DNA of 64,000 bases from assembly GCA_900317505.1 (NCBI GenBank), contig ONHB01000008.1, positions 1 to 64,000 on the forward strand, in the 5' to 3' direction. The translations under genes were made by a program, and so were the position numbers. Source of the DNA: an uncultured Lachnospiraceae bacterium. Lineage in GTDB: Bacteria; Bacillota; Clostridia; Lachnospirales; Lachnospiraceae. The notes below the pieces were generated by a model, which was not told where the DNA came from, did not search any database, and saw nothing but the letters and a program-made list of their open reading frames with translations. Shown here piece after piece: positions 55,106 to 64,000 of this stretch. Numbering within the stretch: position 1 is the stretch's first letter; the number at the start of each line of letters is the position of its first letter.

Positions 55106-55795
55106 ATGTATATTGCAGTTTTAGCAGACAATGTTGCGGACCGGAAACAGACAGAAAGGCTCTTAGGAAGAGCCAATGATGTGCTTGCCAAGGAAACCGG
55201 TACGCTGTATATCGATTCCTTCGGAGATGTGGAAAGTCTGATGCACGCTCCGATGAAATACGAGCTCTTTTTGATCGACATGTCCCATTCGGATACGCAC
55301 GGTCAGTCCGTTGCTGCTGCCCTGCGGGAAGCCAATGCTCCCGGCAATATCGCACTCATGATTCCAAAAGATACCCCTTTTTCTTATCAGATCGTCCTCG
55401 ATGGCCTCACAACCATCCAAAAGCCGTTAGTCCCGTCCACGCTGCACCAGCTCATCCGGGAGACGCACAAGGAACAGCTTCAGACGATCATCCCCAAAAT
55501 TGAGATCCGCAGTGAAAATGAGACCTATTATATCCCTTTGGAACAGATCATCTATGCCAAAGAAAAGGAGCACTTTGTCTATGTTCATTTAGACAACGGC
55601 AAGGTTCTTTCCATGCTCGGCGAGATCCGCGACTTTTACCGCTGGGTCGATACACATCCCGAATTTGTCCTCATAAAAAAAGACACGGTCCTCAATGAAA
55701 ACCATGTCATTTCTTCAACCAAAAGGGAATATCATATGTCCAATGGAGAGATCCTATCCCTTCCGCGTTTTTCTTTTTTTAAACCGCAACAATGA
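55106..55795 (+). CDS. LytTR-family response regulator
   Basis: 229 residues. An N-terminal receiver-like domain (1-115) with the putative phospho-Asp in ELFLIDMSHSD and Lys in IQKPLVP; its sequence is divergent. The C-terminal LytTR DNA-binding domain (about 128-226) has IIYAKEKEHFVYVHLDNGKV and SLPRFSFFK. No partner kinase is adjacent. The last 17 bases overlap the convergent DegV gene. Confidence 0.85.
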   Translation: MYIAVLADNVADRKQTERLLGRANDVLAKETGTLYIDSFGDVESLMHAPMKYELFLIDMSHSDTHGQSVAAALREANAPGNIALMIPKDTPFSYQIVLDGLTTIQKPLVPSTLHQLIRETHKEQLQTIIPKIEIRSENETYYIPLEQIIYAKEKEHFVYVHLDNGKVLSMLGEIRDFYRWVDTHPEFVLIKKDTVLNENHVISSTKREYHMSNGEILSLPRFSFFKPQQ

Positions 55796-56612
55796 TACCG
55801 CCGTCGTTGGCATACATACTGCTGATGCCTCTTGTATCAAGGATGCGGATGTTTGCAAACAGACCTGTCTTTTCCAAAATATCTTTGACATACAGGGCTC
55901 TTTTACCGGCGTTGCAATGTGAGATCATCAGATCCTTGCCGGGGGTATCCTGTTTGGCTTTTACAATTTCCTCGCACATACTGATCAAAGCTTTCCTTAC
56001 TCCGATCTTTTGTCCCAACTGTATAATCGTACCGGTGTTGTCAGCACTCATAACCGGCTTGATGTTGAGAGTGGATGCCACAACAGATTTGATGCCACTC
56101 AGTCTGCCATTTTTTCGTAGCGTATCCAGATTATCCAATACGAAATATGTGGTGATACTGTCTCTGTATTCCTCAGCCTGAAGCACAACCTGTTCAAACG
56201 GAAGCCCAGCCTCTTTCAGAGCAAAAATTTTGAGCCCTAGCAAAGTCTCGCCAATAGATGCGGAACAGGAATCAAAGACATGGATCTTAGCCTTTTCGTG
56301 ATCTTCATAATACATTTCCATCGCTGTCCGCGCACTGTTGTAGCTTCCGCTTAAATTACCGGACAAGGTAATGATATAAACTTCATCACAGCCTTCAAAC
56401 TGCTGCATGTACTGATCCGGCGAAGGACATGCCGATTTGGGGCATGCTTCTGTATGTGACAGCACATCCAGAAAGACCGCCTGATCAAAGCTCTCATCAT
56501 CCACCTGATGCCACTCTCCTACCTGCAATTTCAATGCCACATGTCCGAATACCGGATTGTTTTCCATTTCTTCCGTAAACTCACCGCAGCTGTCTATCAA
56601 AATTTTGTACAT
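55779..56612 (-). CDS. DegV family protein
   Basis: 277 residues. ILIDSCGEFTEEMENNPVFG at the start, YIITLSGNLSGSYNSARTAM for the lipid-contact loop, and a C-terminal domain with MISHCNAGKRALYVKDIL. It is a second DegV in the window, distinct from the one at 32-33 kb. The ATG at 56610-56612 has GGAG six bases upstream; a longer frame is unsupported. Confidence 0.85.
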   Translation of the reverse strand: MYKILIDSCGEFTEEMENNPVFGHVALKLQVGEWHQVDDESFDQAVFLDVLSHTEACPKSACPSPDQYMQQFEGCDEVYIITLSGNLSGSYNSARTAMEMYYEDHEKAKIHVFDSCSASIGETLLGLKIFALKEAGLPFEQVVLQAEEYRDSITTYFVLDNLDTLRKNGRLSGIKSVVASTLNIKPVMSADNTGTIIQLGQKIGVRKALISMCEEIVKAKQDTPGKDLMISHCNAGKRALYVKDILEKTGLFANIRILDTRGISSMYANDGGIIVAV

Positions 56613-56743
56613 AATAATCTCCACATAAACAAACGCAGTTTTTATTACTACATATGATAGCATAAAATATTACATTTGAAAAGACCATAAAGTATGCTAA
56701 TCTAAAAGAAAGTTTTTTATATCACGACCAATCAGGAGGCACT

Positions 56744-57286
56744 ATGGTTTCAGTTGAAATAAACAGCATCAAAGAATTTATGAATAAATTGTTGAACAGT
56801 GAGGCCTTTGATTCTTTTTATCTGGAAGAGGCCGTCATTGCAACCTTTAATACCTTTATTATAGATGGACATCTGATAAAATCCGATACAGATAAACTTC
56901 AGGACAACACCGATCCTTCCCCGATCTATGGCCAGACCACAGAGCAAGGCACTGGACAGACTGCCCCCTTATTTTCGACATGGAAGCAGCTCCGCCCGAT
57001 TATTTTTTCACTGATCAGGGGCGACCGGGTGCCGCACAGCATGAAGCTGACACTCCATGCCGGAAGCAGTTATATGCACCGTCTCAAAAACAGACCGGAG
57101 GCCGCAGCCTATGCTGATGCCATCAAAGCTCTGGCTGTCAACATCCGTTATGAGAATGGTAAGTTAAAATGCGTCACCGGCACATCCTACCAGACCTTTA
57201 TCATGGACAAGACCATTGACAATATCTGGGATAGCGACTTTATTTCTTCCCTTGCTGCCATGGGAATCAAATTTATCATCCAATAG
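56744..57286 (+). CDS. Small protein of the DUF5721 type
   Basis: 180 residues without membrane segments. A helical N-terminus (EINSIKEFMNKLLNSEAFDS), a beta-rich middle with a Gln/Thr-rich loop, and TWKQLRPIIFSLIRGDRVPH are consistent with proteins annotated DUF5721. Function not known. AGGAGGCACT precedes the ATG. It is convergent with spoVAE, ending three bases before it. Confidence 0.7.
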   Translation: MVSVEINSIKEFMNKLLNSEAFDSFYLEEAVIATFNTFIIDGHLIKSDTDKLQDNTDPSPIYGQTTEQGTGQTAPLFSTWKQLRPIIFSLIRGDRVPHSMKLTLHAGSSYMHRLKNRPEAAAYADAIKALAVNIRYENGKLKCVTGTSYQTFIMDKTIDNIWDSDFISSLAAMGIKFIIQ

Positions 57287-57289
57287 GTA

Positions 57290-57646
57290 CTACTTTCTGA
57301 TCTTTGGCTTGGCAACGAGTGAGATCAGATAAGAAAAGATCAGGGCAGCGCTGCATCCGGCGGCTCCTGCCTTAAATCCACCCTTAAAAAGTCCTAAGAG
57401 TCCTTCTTCATCAACCGCAGCTTTTACCCCTTTCATCAACACATGTCCAAATCCGGTCAGCGGAACCGTTGCTCCGGCACCTGCAAATTCCGTAAACGGC
57501 TCATACAATCCGATAAAACTGAAAAATGCCCCCAGACAGACCAGTAGCACCATGATCCGTCCCGGAAGCATCTTTGTTTTTTCCATTAAGATCTGTACCA
57601 GTGCACAGATCACTCCTCCAACTAAAAATGCAATGATATAGCTCAT
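57290..57646 (-). CDS. spoVAE: Stage V sporulation protein AE (SpoVAE-b type)
   Basis: 118 residues, a membrane protein with about four helices. Characteristic GAGATVPLTGFGHVLMKGV and GLFKGGFKAGAAGCSAALIF. With SpoVAC and SpoVAD it forms the dipicolinic-acid channel of the spore inner membrane. The ATG at 57644-57646 follows GGAGAAGAAAG. It is separated from spoVAD by four genes, which is unusual. Confidence 0.88.
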   Translation of the reverse strand: MSYIIAFLVGGVICALVQILMEKTKMLPGRIMVLLVCLGAFFSFIGLYEPFTEFAGAGATVPLTGFGHVLMKGVKAAVDEEGLLGLFKGGFKAGAAGCSAALIFSYLISLVAKPKIRK

Positions 57647-57719
57647 CTTTCTTCTCCATTCTGTCAATTATGATAGATAGGATTTCCGAAAGCCTGAAAA
57701 ACTATACATCGTGGAAGAT

Positions 57720-58103
57720 TTATTTTTTGAGGCAGGCAATAACCTCAACCTCGCACAATACGTTTTTGGGTAATGTCTTGACTGCAACGCAGCTTCTTGC
57801 GGGTAAGGTATTGGTAAAATACTCGCCGTATACTTCATTGAATGAAGCAAAGTCATCCATGTCGGCAAGGAAGCATGTGGTCTTAACCACGTCATCATAG
57901 CTGCCGCCTGCTGCCTTTAAGATCTCGCCTACATTTTTTAAAGACTGGTTGGCCTGCACTTTGATATCACCCTCTGCTATTGCTCCGGTCTCAGGAATGA
58001 TCGGGATCTGTCCTGATGCAAATAAGAAATCTCCCGCAACAATTCCCTGTGAATAAGGTCCGATCGCAGCCGGTGCTTTTTCTGTACTGATTTTTTTTAA
58101 CAT
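57720..58103 (-). CDS. RidA family reactive-intermediate deaminase
   Basis: 127 residues, the classical YjgF/RidA fold. It has GPYSQGIVAGDFLFASGQIP at the start, the catalytic Arg in LPARSCVAV near 105 and Glu in CEVEVIACL at the end. It hydrolyses 2-aminoacrylate and related enamines formed by PLP enzymes. Its place among sporulation and signalling genes has no clear reason. Confidence 0.93.
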   Translation of the reverse strand: MLKKISTEKAPAAIGPYSQGIVAGDFLFASGQIPIIPETGAIAEGDIKVQANQSLKNVGEILKAAGGSYDDVVKTTCFLADMDDFASFNEVYGEYFTNTLPARSCVAVKTLPKNVLCEVEVIACLKK

Positions 58104-58155
58104 AATTTTTCCTCCTGCTATATTTATTTATAGACAATTACAAAATGATGATCTC

Positions 58156-58389
58156 TCATCCTTCTGCAAAATTGACTGTCACATAGAAACCTCTTGCATT
58201 TTCCACAATATCTACGACCGTTCCCTCTTTGACGGTCAGTCTTTCCCGGAATGGGATATTGCCGGACATGGCAAGCGACGGATCGATCGTATAATAATAA
58301 CAGCTCGGTAAAAGTCCCTCTGTCACTGTGACCTTGTCTCCGACTGACAAAAGGCCCTCCCGCTCCATCTTAAATTCCATTTCTCTCAT
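58156..58389 (-). CDS. Small beta-rich protein, unrecognised
   Basis: 77 residues: LLSVGDKVTVTEGLLPSCYY and RLTVKEGTVVDIVENARGFYV suggest an SH3-like or OB-like barrel. Its ATG overlaps the stop of the HD-GYP gene (ATGA), so it is translated from the same transcript. Function unknown. Confidence 0.65.
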   Translation of the reverse strand: MREMEFKMEREGLLSVGDKVTVTEGLLPSCYYYTIDPSLAMSGNIPFRERLTVKEGTVVDIVENARGFYVTVNFAEG

Positions 58390-60500
58390 GTTTGATCAGC
58401 TCTTTTCATTTCCTGTTCTTTTTGCTGTTCTTCGCGTTCCCTCCGGATTTTGGGAAGCTCCTCTTCCTCAAGCAGTTTGGTAAATACCTCGATCACATGC
58501 GGATCGAACTGGGTACCGGCACACCGGCGGAGCTCCTTGATCGCATCCTCTTCCGGCATCGCATGGTGGTACGGCCTGTCATGTACCATAACATCGTGTG
58601 AATCGACCGCAGAAATAATACGTGCCAAAAGCGGGATTTCCTCGCCCTTGAGCTTATTGGGATAACCGGTTCCGTCCCATTTTTCATGGTGGGAAAGAAT
58701 ACAGTCTGCAATTCCCGACAATTCGGGAGACGCATTGGCAATACGATAACCCTTTACCGTATGCTGCTTCATGATCTCAAACTCTTCATCACTCAGCTTG
58801 CCCTTTTTCAGGAGCACCTGATGCGGGATGGCAACCTTACCAATATCATGCATGATCGCCAAAAGCTCCAGCTTGCCGATATCGGTATCGGAAAGATCCA
58901 GTGCTTTGCCAAGTCTTGCTGCCATTTCCCTGGTACGCTCCACATGCTCTTCTGTCTCATAATCACTTTCACTCAGGGTCTGCTTGAGTGAATCAACCAG
59001 GGAACTACTCATGGAATTGTCACGCAGCATCTTTTTATTCTGCATACTGCTCTTGGCCTCTGTCAGGATCTGCTCCATGGAAGTGATCGCATCTTCCTTG
59101 ACCGCCACACCATATTCCATATGGATCAGCACGTCGCGTCCGTAAAAGCCTTCGAGATCCTTTTTGATATCCTCACAGATCTCCACTGCTTCATTGTATG
59201 TAGTCTCTTCGAGTACAGCCAGAATGTCACCATCCTCCAGCTTGGCAATGAAGGAATCTTCCTTGGCATGCATTTTTACAAAGTATGCAAGCTGCTTCAT
59301 GACGGCATCGCCAAATGTCGTTCCGTACTGATTGTTGATCGGCTTTAAACCGTTGATATTGCAGACCGCCGCAGCCACGGGCCAGTATTTTTTGTTGTCC
59401 CACTGGGGCACCTGCTGCAGATAGCTCTGCTTGTTGTACAGACCGGTAAGCGGATCATACAAAAGAGACCGCTCCAGATTGAAATAGGTAGCTCTCATGG
59501 AAGTAATATCATGGAAAACAAAGATCTTGCCAAGGCTGCGTCCCTTGGAATCGGCCATACAGCGGTATTTTATGCTATATGTATGATCTTCTCCTCCGAT
59601 CTTGGTCGTCCATTCAAATTCCTGATCGCTGTCAACCGGCCTGAAGCCGATAAAATTGCTGCTTTTAACAAAGTCCTCAATCGACATGGAGCCGACACTG
59701 AAATGTGCATTGGGCATAACCTTTAAAATAGCACTGCTGAAATCCGTCAGCCATCCGTCATAGTCAAATAAGATAACCGGCTCACTCAGATAATTTAAGA
59801 TCATTCGCCGGGTGATGTTCATGGTAACTGTCGGCAGATACCGGAAGGTATTGTAATACATCAGCATGCCGATAATGCAATACAGTACAGATGATAAGTC
59901 AAGCACGATAAAGTCCATCTGGTACAGATTCATCACATTGACGGCAACTGCCATCAGTACTCCGAAAATCAGCAGATAATATCTTTTCCAGTAAACACGC
60001 GGTGTTTCTCCGCATTTTAAGATGAGAAGAACTGCTGAGATCATGATCATGACGACGACAAAGATCGTATGATAATAAAACGGAGTATTGGGGATGTAGG
60101 TCAAAACATGGGTATCGGCGAAAACCCTGTCAATATAGGTAACCGTCATCTGATTGTATGGATTGAGCAGAAGAAATACCATATCAATACCGGCCGCAAT
60201 ATACATACAGTACATGACCGCCCGCGGAGCCTTTTTATTCCAGCTGATAAACTCCAGGATATAATCATAAAACAGGATCAGCATAATATCCGTTGTGATA
60301 AAATACAAGCTCATCGCAAAGGATCGCAGGATATTACTGTCAACAGACAGCTGAAAAGAATAAAAAACAACCAGCAAAAAAGTGGCAAGCATGACCTTGC
60401 CAATTTTTTTACCGATTGTGGTTCCCTTTTTATAAGCATTCAACAAAATACGTGCAGCAACTAAAGCGACTAAATAATACAGCAACGCTATGATTGGCAT
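58386..60500 (-). CDS. Membrane PAS-GGDEF(degenerate)-HD-GYP protein
   Basis: 704 residues. About seven or eight N-terminal membrane helices (1-225), a PAS-like domain (about 235-335), a GGDEF-type domain starting DPLTGLYNKQSYLQQV (near 345) and an HD-GYP domain (about 530-690). The GGDEF active-site loop reads LEDGDIL (near 421), so cyclase activity is unlikely. HD-GYP is intact: HDIGKVAIP near 547 and HHEKWDGTGYP near 601, indicating c-di-GMP hydrolysis. It lies 44 bases after the chemoreceptor gene. Confidence 0.9.
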   Translation of the reverse strand: MPIIALLYYLVALVAARILLNAYKKGTTIGKKIGKVMLATFLLVVFYSFQLSVDSNILRSFAMSLYFITTDIMLILFYDYILEFISWNKKAPRAVMYCMYIAAGIDMVFLLLNPYNQMTVTYIDRVFADTHVLTYIPNTPFYYHTIFVVVMIMISAVLLILKCGETPRVYWKRYYLLIFGVLMAVAVNVMNLYQMDFIVLDLSSVLYCIIGMLMYYNTFRYLPTVTMNITRRMILNYLSEPVILFDYDGWLTDFSSAILKVMPNAHFSVGSMSIEDFVKSSNFIGFRPVDSDQEFEWTTKIGGEDHTYSIKYRCMADSKGRSLGKIFVFHDITSMRATYFNLERSLLYDPLTGLYNKQSYLQQVPQWDNKKYWPVAAAVCNINGLKPINNQYGTTFGDAVMKQLAYFVKMHAKEDSFIAKLEDGDILAVLEETTYNEAVEICEDIKKDLEGFYGRDVLIHMEYGVAVKEDAITSMEQILTEAKSSMQNKKMLRDNSMSSSLVDSLKQTLSESDYETEEHVERTREMAARLGKALDLSDTDIGKLELLAIMHDIGKVAIPHQVLLKKGKLSDEEFEIMKQHTVKGYRIANASPELSGIADCILSHHEKWDGTGYPNKLKGEEIPLLARIISAVDSHDVMVHDRPYHHAMPEEDAIKELRRCAGTQFDPHVIEVFTKLLEEEELPKIRREREEQQKEQEMKRADQT

Positions 60501-60544
60501 CTTTGTTTCCTCCCCGCATCCACATTTTCATGCACACAAAACTC

Positions 60545-62047
60545 TTACTGCTGTTTTGCCAGCTCCTCAGCCTGATCGCTGAGAGAAGATACGATATCAA
60601 TAACCTGTGAAACAACTTCTGTATTTTTCTCGCTGCTGGAATAGGTCTCATTGGCATGCGCAGAAACCTCTTCTGTAATAGCTGAAATATTCTGGATACT
60701 CTCCACGATACTGCTGTTGGCAACAGCCAGCTTTGAAATACTTTCGCCAAGCTTTGTAGAACTGTCTGCGATGACAGACGCATTGTTTTCGATCTTTTCA
60801 AAGCTTCCGGCTGCATTTTCCGCACTCTCGTTTTGCAGGCGGTTCATGGAGATCAGGTTGTTGATGGATGTAATAACTTCTGATATTTCCTCGGAAATAT
60901 TGTTGATCAGGGATTCGATCTCCTCTGTAGCCTCCTGTGTCTGGGCTGCAAGAGAAGAAATTTCAGATGCAACAACCGCAAATCCTTTACCGGCTTCACC
61001 GGCTCTTGCTGCTTCAATGCTGGCATTTAATGACAACAGAGAAGTCTGATCTGCAACATTGTTGATCAGCTCTATGATGGAATGCATCTGCTTGGTATAT
61101 TCATCTAATTCAGACAGCTCTGATTTGACAAGGTTGCCTGATGCCTCTGTCTCTTCAACATGTGAGATCAGCTGCTCGATATCGGAATTGCCCTTCTGGA
61201 TTGCCAACTTGGTGTGGGAAATATTGTCCACGATCTCATCTGCAGCTTTCTGTACGTCAGTAATATGATTCTGGATCTCTTCTGTACGGATGAGCTGTGT
61301 CTGTACGGACTCAGCTGTCTCAGTACTTCCCATACGAACCTCTTCCATAGCTCCGAGAGTATTGGATACGGAATCTTTTAAATCAGACATTTTGCCGTTT
61401 ACAGCAAAGATTCCCTTGGTAATAACCTTGGAAACAAACATGATATGTTCAAGCAGATTGGCTGTTTTTTTCTGTTCTTCCTCTACTTTGGAGATCTTAT
61501 CTTTATTGCTGAAGTTGGCGGAACGGTTGGCAAGAATGGAATAACCCATGATAAAGATCAGGATAATGATCTGGATTTCCATATCTGCAGTTTCACCGGT
61601 CTTGAGTCCACCGTTTCGGACAGCATATACAATAACCTGAATAATGTTGAGCACAATGGCGCAGGTATCGGCAAGTAGCGAAAGCTTTACGGAATTGTAC
61701 ATGATGATTGCTAACATCATCGGCATTGCATAGGTAAATGCCAGCTTGGAATTGGTCGTAAAGATCACAAATGTATACATAATTCCAAATAAGCCAACGA
61801 CCAGATAACGGAATTTGTCCGACTCGGCATTCTTTTTGAGAGCCAGAAATAAAATCACTGCCGGAACCACGATCACAAGAGCCGTCATCAAAAAATATAA
61901 CAGCGTGCGGCTGCCCTTGACCACTTCCATTGCATATGCAAGAAAAATCACGATCACTTCGACAAGGTAACAAAAGTAAACCGTACGATTAACTCTTTCT
62001 TCCTCACTCTGTCCAGTGTTGTCCTTTAAAAAATTGAATAATTTCAC
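60545..62047 (-). CDS. Methyl-accepting chemotaxis protein with membrane-embedded N-terminus
   Basis: 500 residues. Around six helices (20-190) with short loops and no large external ligand domain, then a long cytoplasmic coiled-coil signalling domain. The CheA/CheW contact tip is [20 protein letters not shown] near 340, followed by [15 protein letters not shown]. The start GTG at 62045-62047 follows GGGAGGT by six bases; the ATG further upstream is less well placed. No other chemotaxis gene is nearby. Co-transcribed with the HD-GYP gene. Confidence 0.9.
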   Translation of the reverse strand: MKLFNFLKDNTGQSEEERVNRTVYFCYLVEVIVIFLAYAMEVVKGSRTLLYFLMTALVIVVPAVILFLALKKNAESDKFRYLVVGLFGIMYTFVIFTTNSKLAFTYAMPMMLAIIMYNSVKLSLLADTCAIVLNIIQVIVYAVRNGGLKTGETADMEIQIIILIFIMGYSILANRSANFSNKDKISKVEEEQKKTANLLEHIMFVSKVITKGIFAVNGKMSDLKDSVSNTLGAMEEVRMGSTETAESVQTQLIRTEEIQNHITDVQKAADEIVDNISHTKLAIQKGNSDIEQLISHVEETEASGNLVKSELSELDEYTKQMHSIIELINNVADQTSLLSLNASIEAARAGEAGKGFAVVASEISSLAAQTQEATEEIESLINNISEEISEVITSINNLISMNRLQNESAENAAGSFEKIENNASVIADSSTKLGESISKLAVANSSIVESIQNISAITEEVSAHANETYSSSEKNTEVVSQVIDIVSSLSDQAEELAKQQ

Positions 62048-62151
62048 TTTTGTACCTCCCAAATCCAATATATGGTTTATTATACCATATTAAACTGGAA
62101 ATAAGAATATCTATTTGTCAAATAATTTTTGCCTCCGACAATCCAGATAGA

Positions 62152-63219
62152 TTACACAGCGCTCTCCAGCATCACGGCATGGGCAATTCCCAAAATAGGC
62201 TTTCCTTCATTAAAGCTTGTCTTATTCAATAACGCTCCGGTCGGCACAAACAGCACACGCTTCCACTCCCCGTCCCGAATCTTCGGCAAAATATAAGATG
62301 CAAGCACGGATGCCGCACAGCCACAGCCGCTTCCTCCGGATTCTGTTCCGTCCTGGGAAGTATCAAACATCTCCATTCCGCAATCCGTATGACATGCCGA
62401 TATATCATAGCCTCTCTGCTGCAAAAGATGAAACAGGGCTTCCTGTCCGACACGCCCTAAATCTCCGGTGATGATCTTGTCGTAATAATCCGGACCGTGG
62501 CCGAAATCTTCAAAATTGGACGCGATCACATCTGCTGCCGCCGGTGCCATACAGCATCCCATATTGAAGGTATCCTTCATATTCATATCCACAATTTTAC
62601 CGACCGTAATTCCGGAAATGACCGCATAGGGATGCTCCCCCGGTGCCGTAGATACTAAAAAAGCACCACTACCGGTTACTGTTCTGGTATAGCAGGGCGG
62701 GCGCTGTCCCCCATATTCCATTGGAAAACGGAACTCCTTTTCGGCACTTCCAAAATGACTTGAGGTCACACACACCACATTTTGCGCGAATCCGCCGCCA
62801 AGGATCATGGATGCCAGCGCAAGCGATTCCCCACTGGTGGAACAGGCTCCAAACAAACCCAGAAACGGAATATCCAGCTCCTTGATTCCAAAGCTTGAAG
62901 CAATGGTCTGTCCCAACAGATCCCCACCCAGCAGAAAATGGATATTTTCCTTTTTCTCCTTTGCCTTTCCAAGCAGCAGTAAGACAGCCTCTTTTTGCAG
63001 GGTGCTCTCCGCTTCTTCCCATGTTTTGCAGCCAAACATCTCATCTTCGCCCACCATGTCAAAAAGCTCTCCAAGCGGACCCTTGCTCTCCTTCTGTCCG
63101 ACGATCGATGCACTTTCCCGGATATAGACAGGCCTTGGCATTTGGGCACTCTGCCTGCCCATCTTGTGCATTGCTTCATCTTTTTTATCATTTCCTATGT
63201 TTTTTTCTGTTTCTTTCAT
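62152..63219 (-). CDS. spoVAD: Stage V sporulation protein AD
   Basis: 355 residues with a thiolase-like fold that binds dipicolinic acid. Family stretches are ESASIVGQKESKGPLGELFD, LFGACSTSGESLALA with the Cys of the thiolase-like site, TSSHFGSAEKEFRFPMEYG and CHTDCGMEMFD. The N-terminal 25 residues (Lys/Asp-rich) are longer than in Bacillus. No strong ribosome site precedes the ATG. spoVAC is not found upstream, where it would normally be, and spoVAE lies 4.5 kb downstream. Confidence 0.92.
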   Translation of the reverse strand: MKETEKNIGNDKKDEAMHKMGRQSAQMPRPVYIRESASIVGQKESKGPLGELFDMVGEDEMFGCKTWEEAESTLQKEAVLLLLGKAKEKKENIHFLLGGDLLGQTIASSFGIKELDIPFLGLFGACSTSGESLALASMILGGGFAQNVVCVTSSHFGSAEKEFRFPMEYGGQRPPCYTRTVTGSGAFLVSTAPGEHPYAVISGITVGKIVDMNMKDTFNMGCCMAPAAADVIASNFEDFGHGPDYYDKIITGDLGRVGQEALFHLLQQRGYDISACHTDCGMEMFDTSQDGTESGGSGCGCAASVLASYILPKIRDGEWKRVLFVPTGALLNKTSFNEGKPILGIAHAVMLESAV

Positions 63220-63333
63220 AATTGAAATACCATCACTTTCTTAGCTTATCCAGATTCTATGTCACAAGCTCTTTCCTTCTTGGATAGTTGCAGAATCTGA
63301 ATTATTGATTAGTATTTCAAAAAAATTTTTCCT

Positions 63334-63828
63334 CTATTCACTCTGCGTATCTTTTTTCAATTTGATATATCTGCTTCTCCATTTTTTGCCCTCTTCCTGA
63401 ATCTGCTGGGTCATTTCATAAAGCTCCCGGTACTGGTTTTGGGCATAGTTGAGCTTTTCTTCTTTTTCATGCAGACTTTTTTCCATCTCCAGACGCAGAC
63501 GCTCATAGCTTTTCTGCTGCTCCATAAGCTGTCCTGTCATCCTGCTTTTTTCTTCCTGATACTTTTCCTCGCGGTATTTCTCATCCCGATCTTTTTCTTC
63601 TCTGTATTTTTCCTCCATGCGGCTCTCATTTTCACTCTGCCTGCTGATCTCTGTCCTCATCTGGTTTAGCAGATCATACATTTTCTCCAGATTATTTAAT
63701 TTTTCAAAATGTTTTTCCAGTCCTTCTATCCTTTGCGGCAGCTCATCCATCTTCCTTAATGCTGCATCCATTTTCCTTAACTGCGCTGCCAGTAATTCAA
63801 TCTGATTTGCAATATAAAACAGGTTCAT
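63334..63828 (-). CDS. Coiled-coil protein, unrecognised
   Basis: 164 residues, almost wholly charged heptad sequence: LRKMDAALRKMDELPQRIEG, a short repetitive part of EEKYREEK type (about 75-100), and a Gln/Glu-rich tail. No signal peptide or membrane helix. Function not known. The ATG at 63826-63828 sits after AGGTTGGA; a TTG three codons upstream is the alternative. Confidence 0.65.
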   Translation of the reverse strand: MNLFYIANQIELLAAQLRKMDAALRKMDELPQRIEGLEKHFEKLNNLEKMYDLLNQMRTEISRQSENESRMEEKYREEKDRDEKYREEKYQEEKSRMTGQLMEQQKSYERLRLEMEKSLHEKEEKLNYAQNQYRELYEMTQQIQEEGKKWRSRYIKLKKDTQSE

Positions 63829-63949
63829 ACATTCCAACCTTTTTTTTTATAATTTATCGAAAATACAGATATTTTATGCCCTGAAAATGGAACCATACAC
63901 TGTTTTCTTCATATCTTAAACTAAGATATATGATTGAAAGGACAAAAAT

Positions 63950-64000
63950 ATGGCAAAATGCAAATCTAAAAGATGCCGCTGTTACAAGAGTTATATGTCA
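63950..64000 (+). CDS. Partial Lys/Cys-rich protein, truncated by the window edge
   Basis: AAAGGACAAAAAT precedes an ATG. The visible 17 codons read MAKCKSKRCRCYKSYMS and continue past the end. Three Cys in the first ten residues and high Lys/Arg suggest a small metal- or nucleic-acid-binding protein. Too short for identification. Confidence 0.45.
   Translation, partial: MAKCKSKRCRCYKSYMS

Noticed and set aside
1..64000. tRNA or rRNA genes
   Set aside because: No stretch with tRNA-like arms and CCA-end pattern or rRNA-like sequence was noticed; not excluded without a search tool.

Overview
The window looks like a chromosomal segment from a spore-forming gut-type Firmicute, most likely Lachnospiraceae (Clostridia). 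The evidence is moderately low G+C, strong AGGAGG ribosome binding sites, a T-box leader, SpoVAD and SpoVAE, a GerM-domain lipoprotein, a CD1871A-type CXXC mini-protein, DegV and LytTR proteins, and the argC-argB-argD and hom-lysC layouts common in that family. The assignment rests on gene content only. Most genes lie on the minus strand. No rRNA, tRNA, CRISPR array, prophage or intact transposase is visible.

Layout. 0-2.2 kb: a membrane-anchored NagZ-like GH3 protein and a prolyl-tRNA deacylase. 2.2-3 kb: a gene-free stretch holding an apparent structured RNA gene (perfect promoter, several helices, 3' hairpin), three 51-52 bp tandem repeats and the lysC terminator. 3-6.1 kb: ACT regulator-hom-lysC operon. 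6.1-10 kb: amidase, glyA, lipid kinase, HD hydrolase. 10.2-13.8 kb: a two-component system and a MarR regulator. 13.9-17.1 kb: lipoprotein-MBOAT-DHHW surface acylation operon. 17.2-19.3 kb: aspS under a T-box whose specifier reads as Asn. 19.3-19.9 kb: a long inverted-repeat element beside a broken gene. 19.9-27.4 kb: ABC-F ATPase, mutY, 5'-nucleotidase, DUF1653 protein, a small membrane protein, a MATE pump and its LacI-type regulator. 27.4-31.4 kb: a two-component pair divergent from a CXXC mini-protein / membrane iron-sulfur protein / TlpA lipoprotein set, followed by MarR debris. 31.7-35.7 kb: TetR-DegV pair, yqeY, a zinc-ribbon protein and holA. 35.7-39.6 kb: M56 (BlaR1-like) metallopeptidase and BlaI repressor with a visible promoter-operator, then a G/T-rich gene-free stretch. 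39.6-41.2 kb: pckA. 41.4-48.4 kb: comEA, response regulator, histidine kinase, GerM lipoprotein and comEC in one direction. 48.5-54.4 kb: a small DMT-type protein, a solute-binding protein, and argD, argB, an acetyltransferase, a Cys-rich mini-protein and argC. 54.7-57.3 kb: DUF1294, LytTR, DegV and a small protein. 57.3-63.9 kb: spoVAE and spoVAD separated by RidA, a small protein, an HD-GYP protein and a chemoreceptor, then a coiled-coil protein and the start of a Lys/Cys-rich ORF.

The features most worth following up are the unassigned RNA at about 2255-2526, the redox module at 27.4-31.3 kb, the Asn-reading T-box on an AspRS carrying one non-discriminating signature residue, the split spoVA locus, and the competence/signal/germination gene run at 41-48 kb. 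All names are from reading motifs; no database search was possible.
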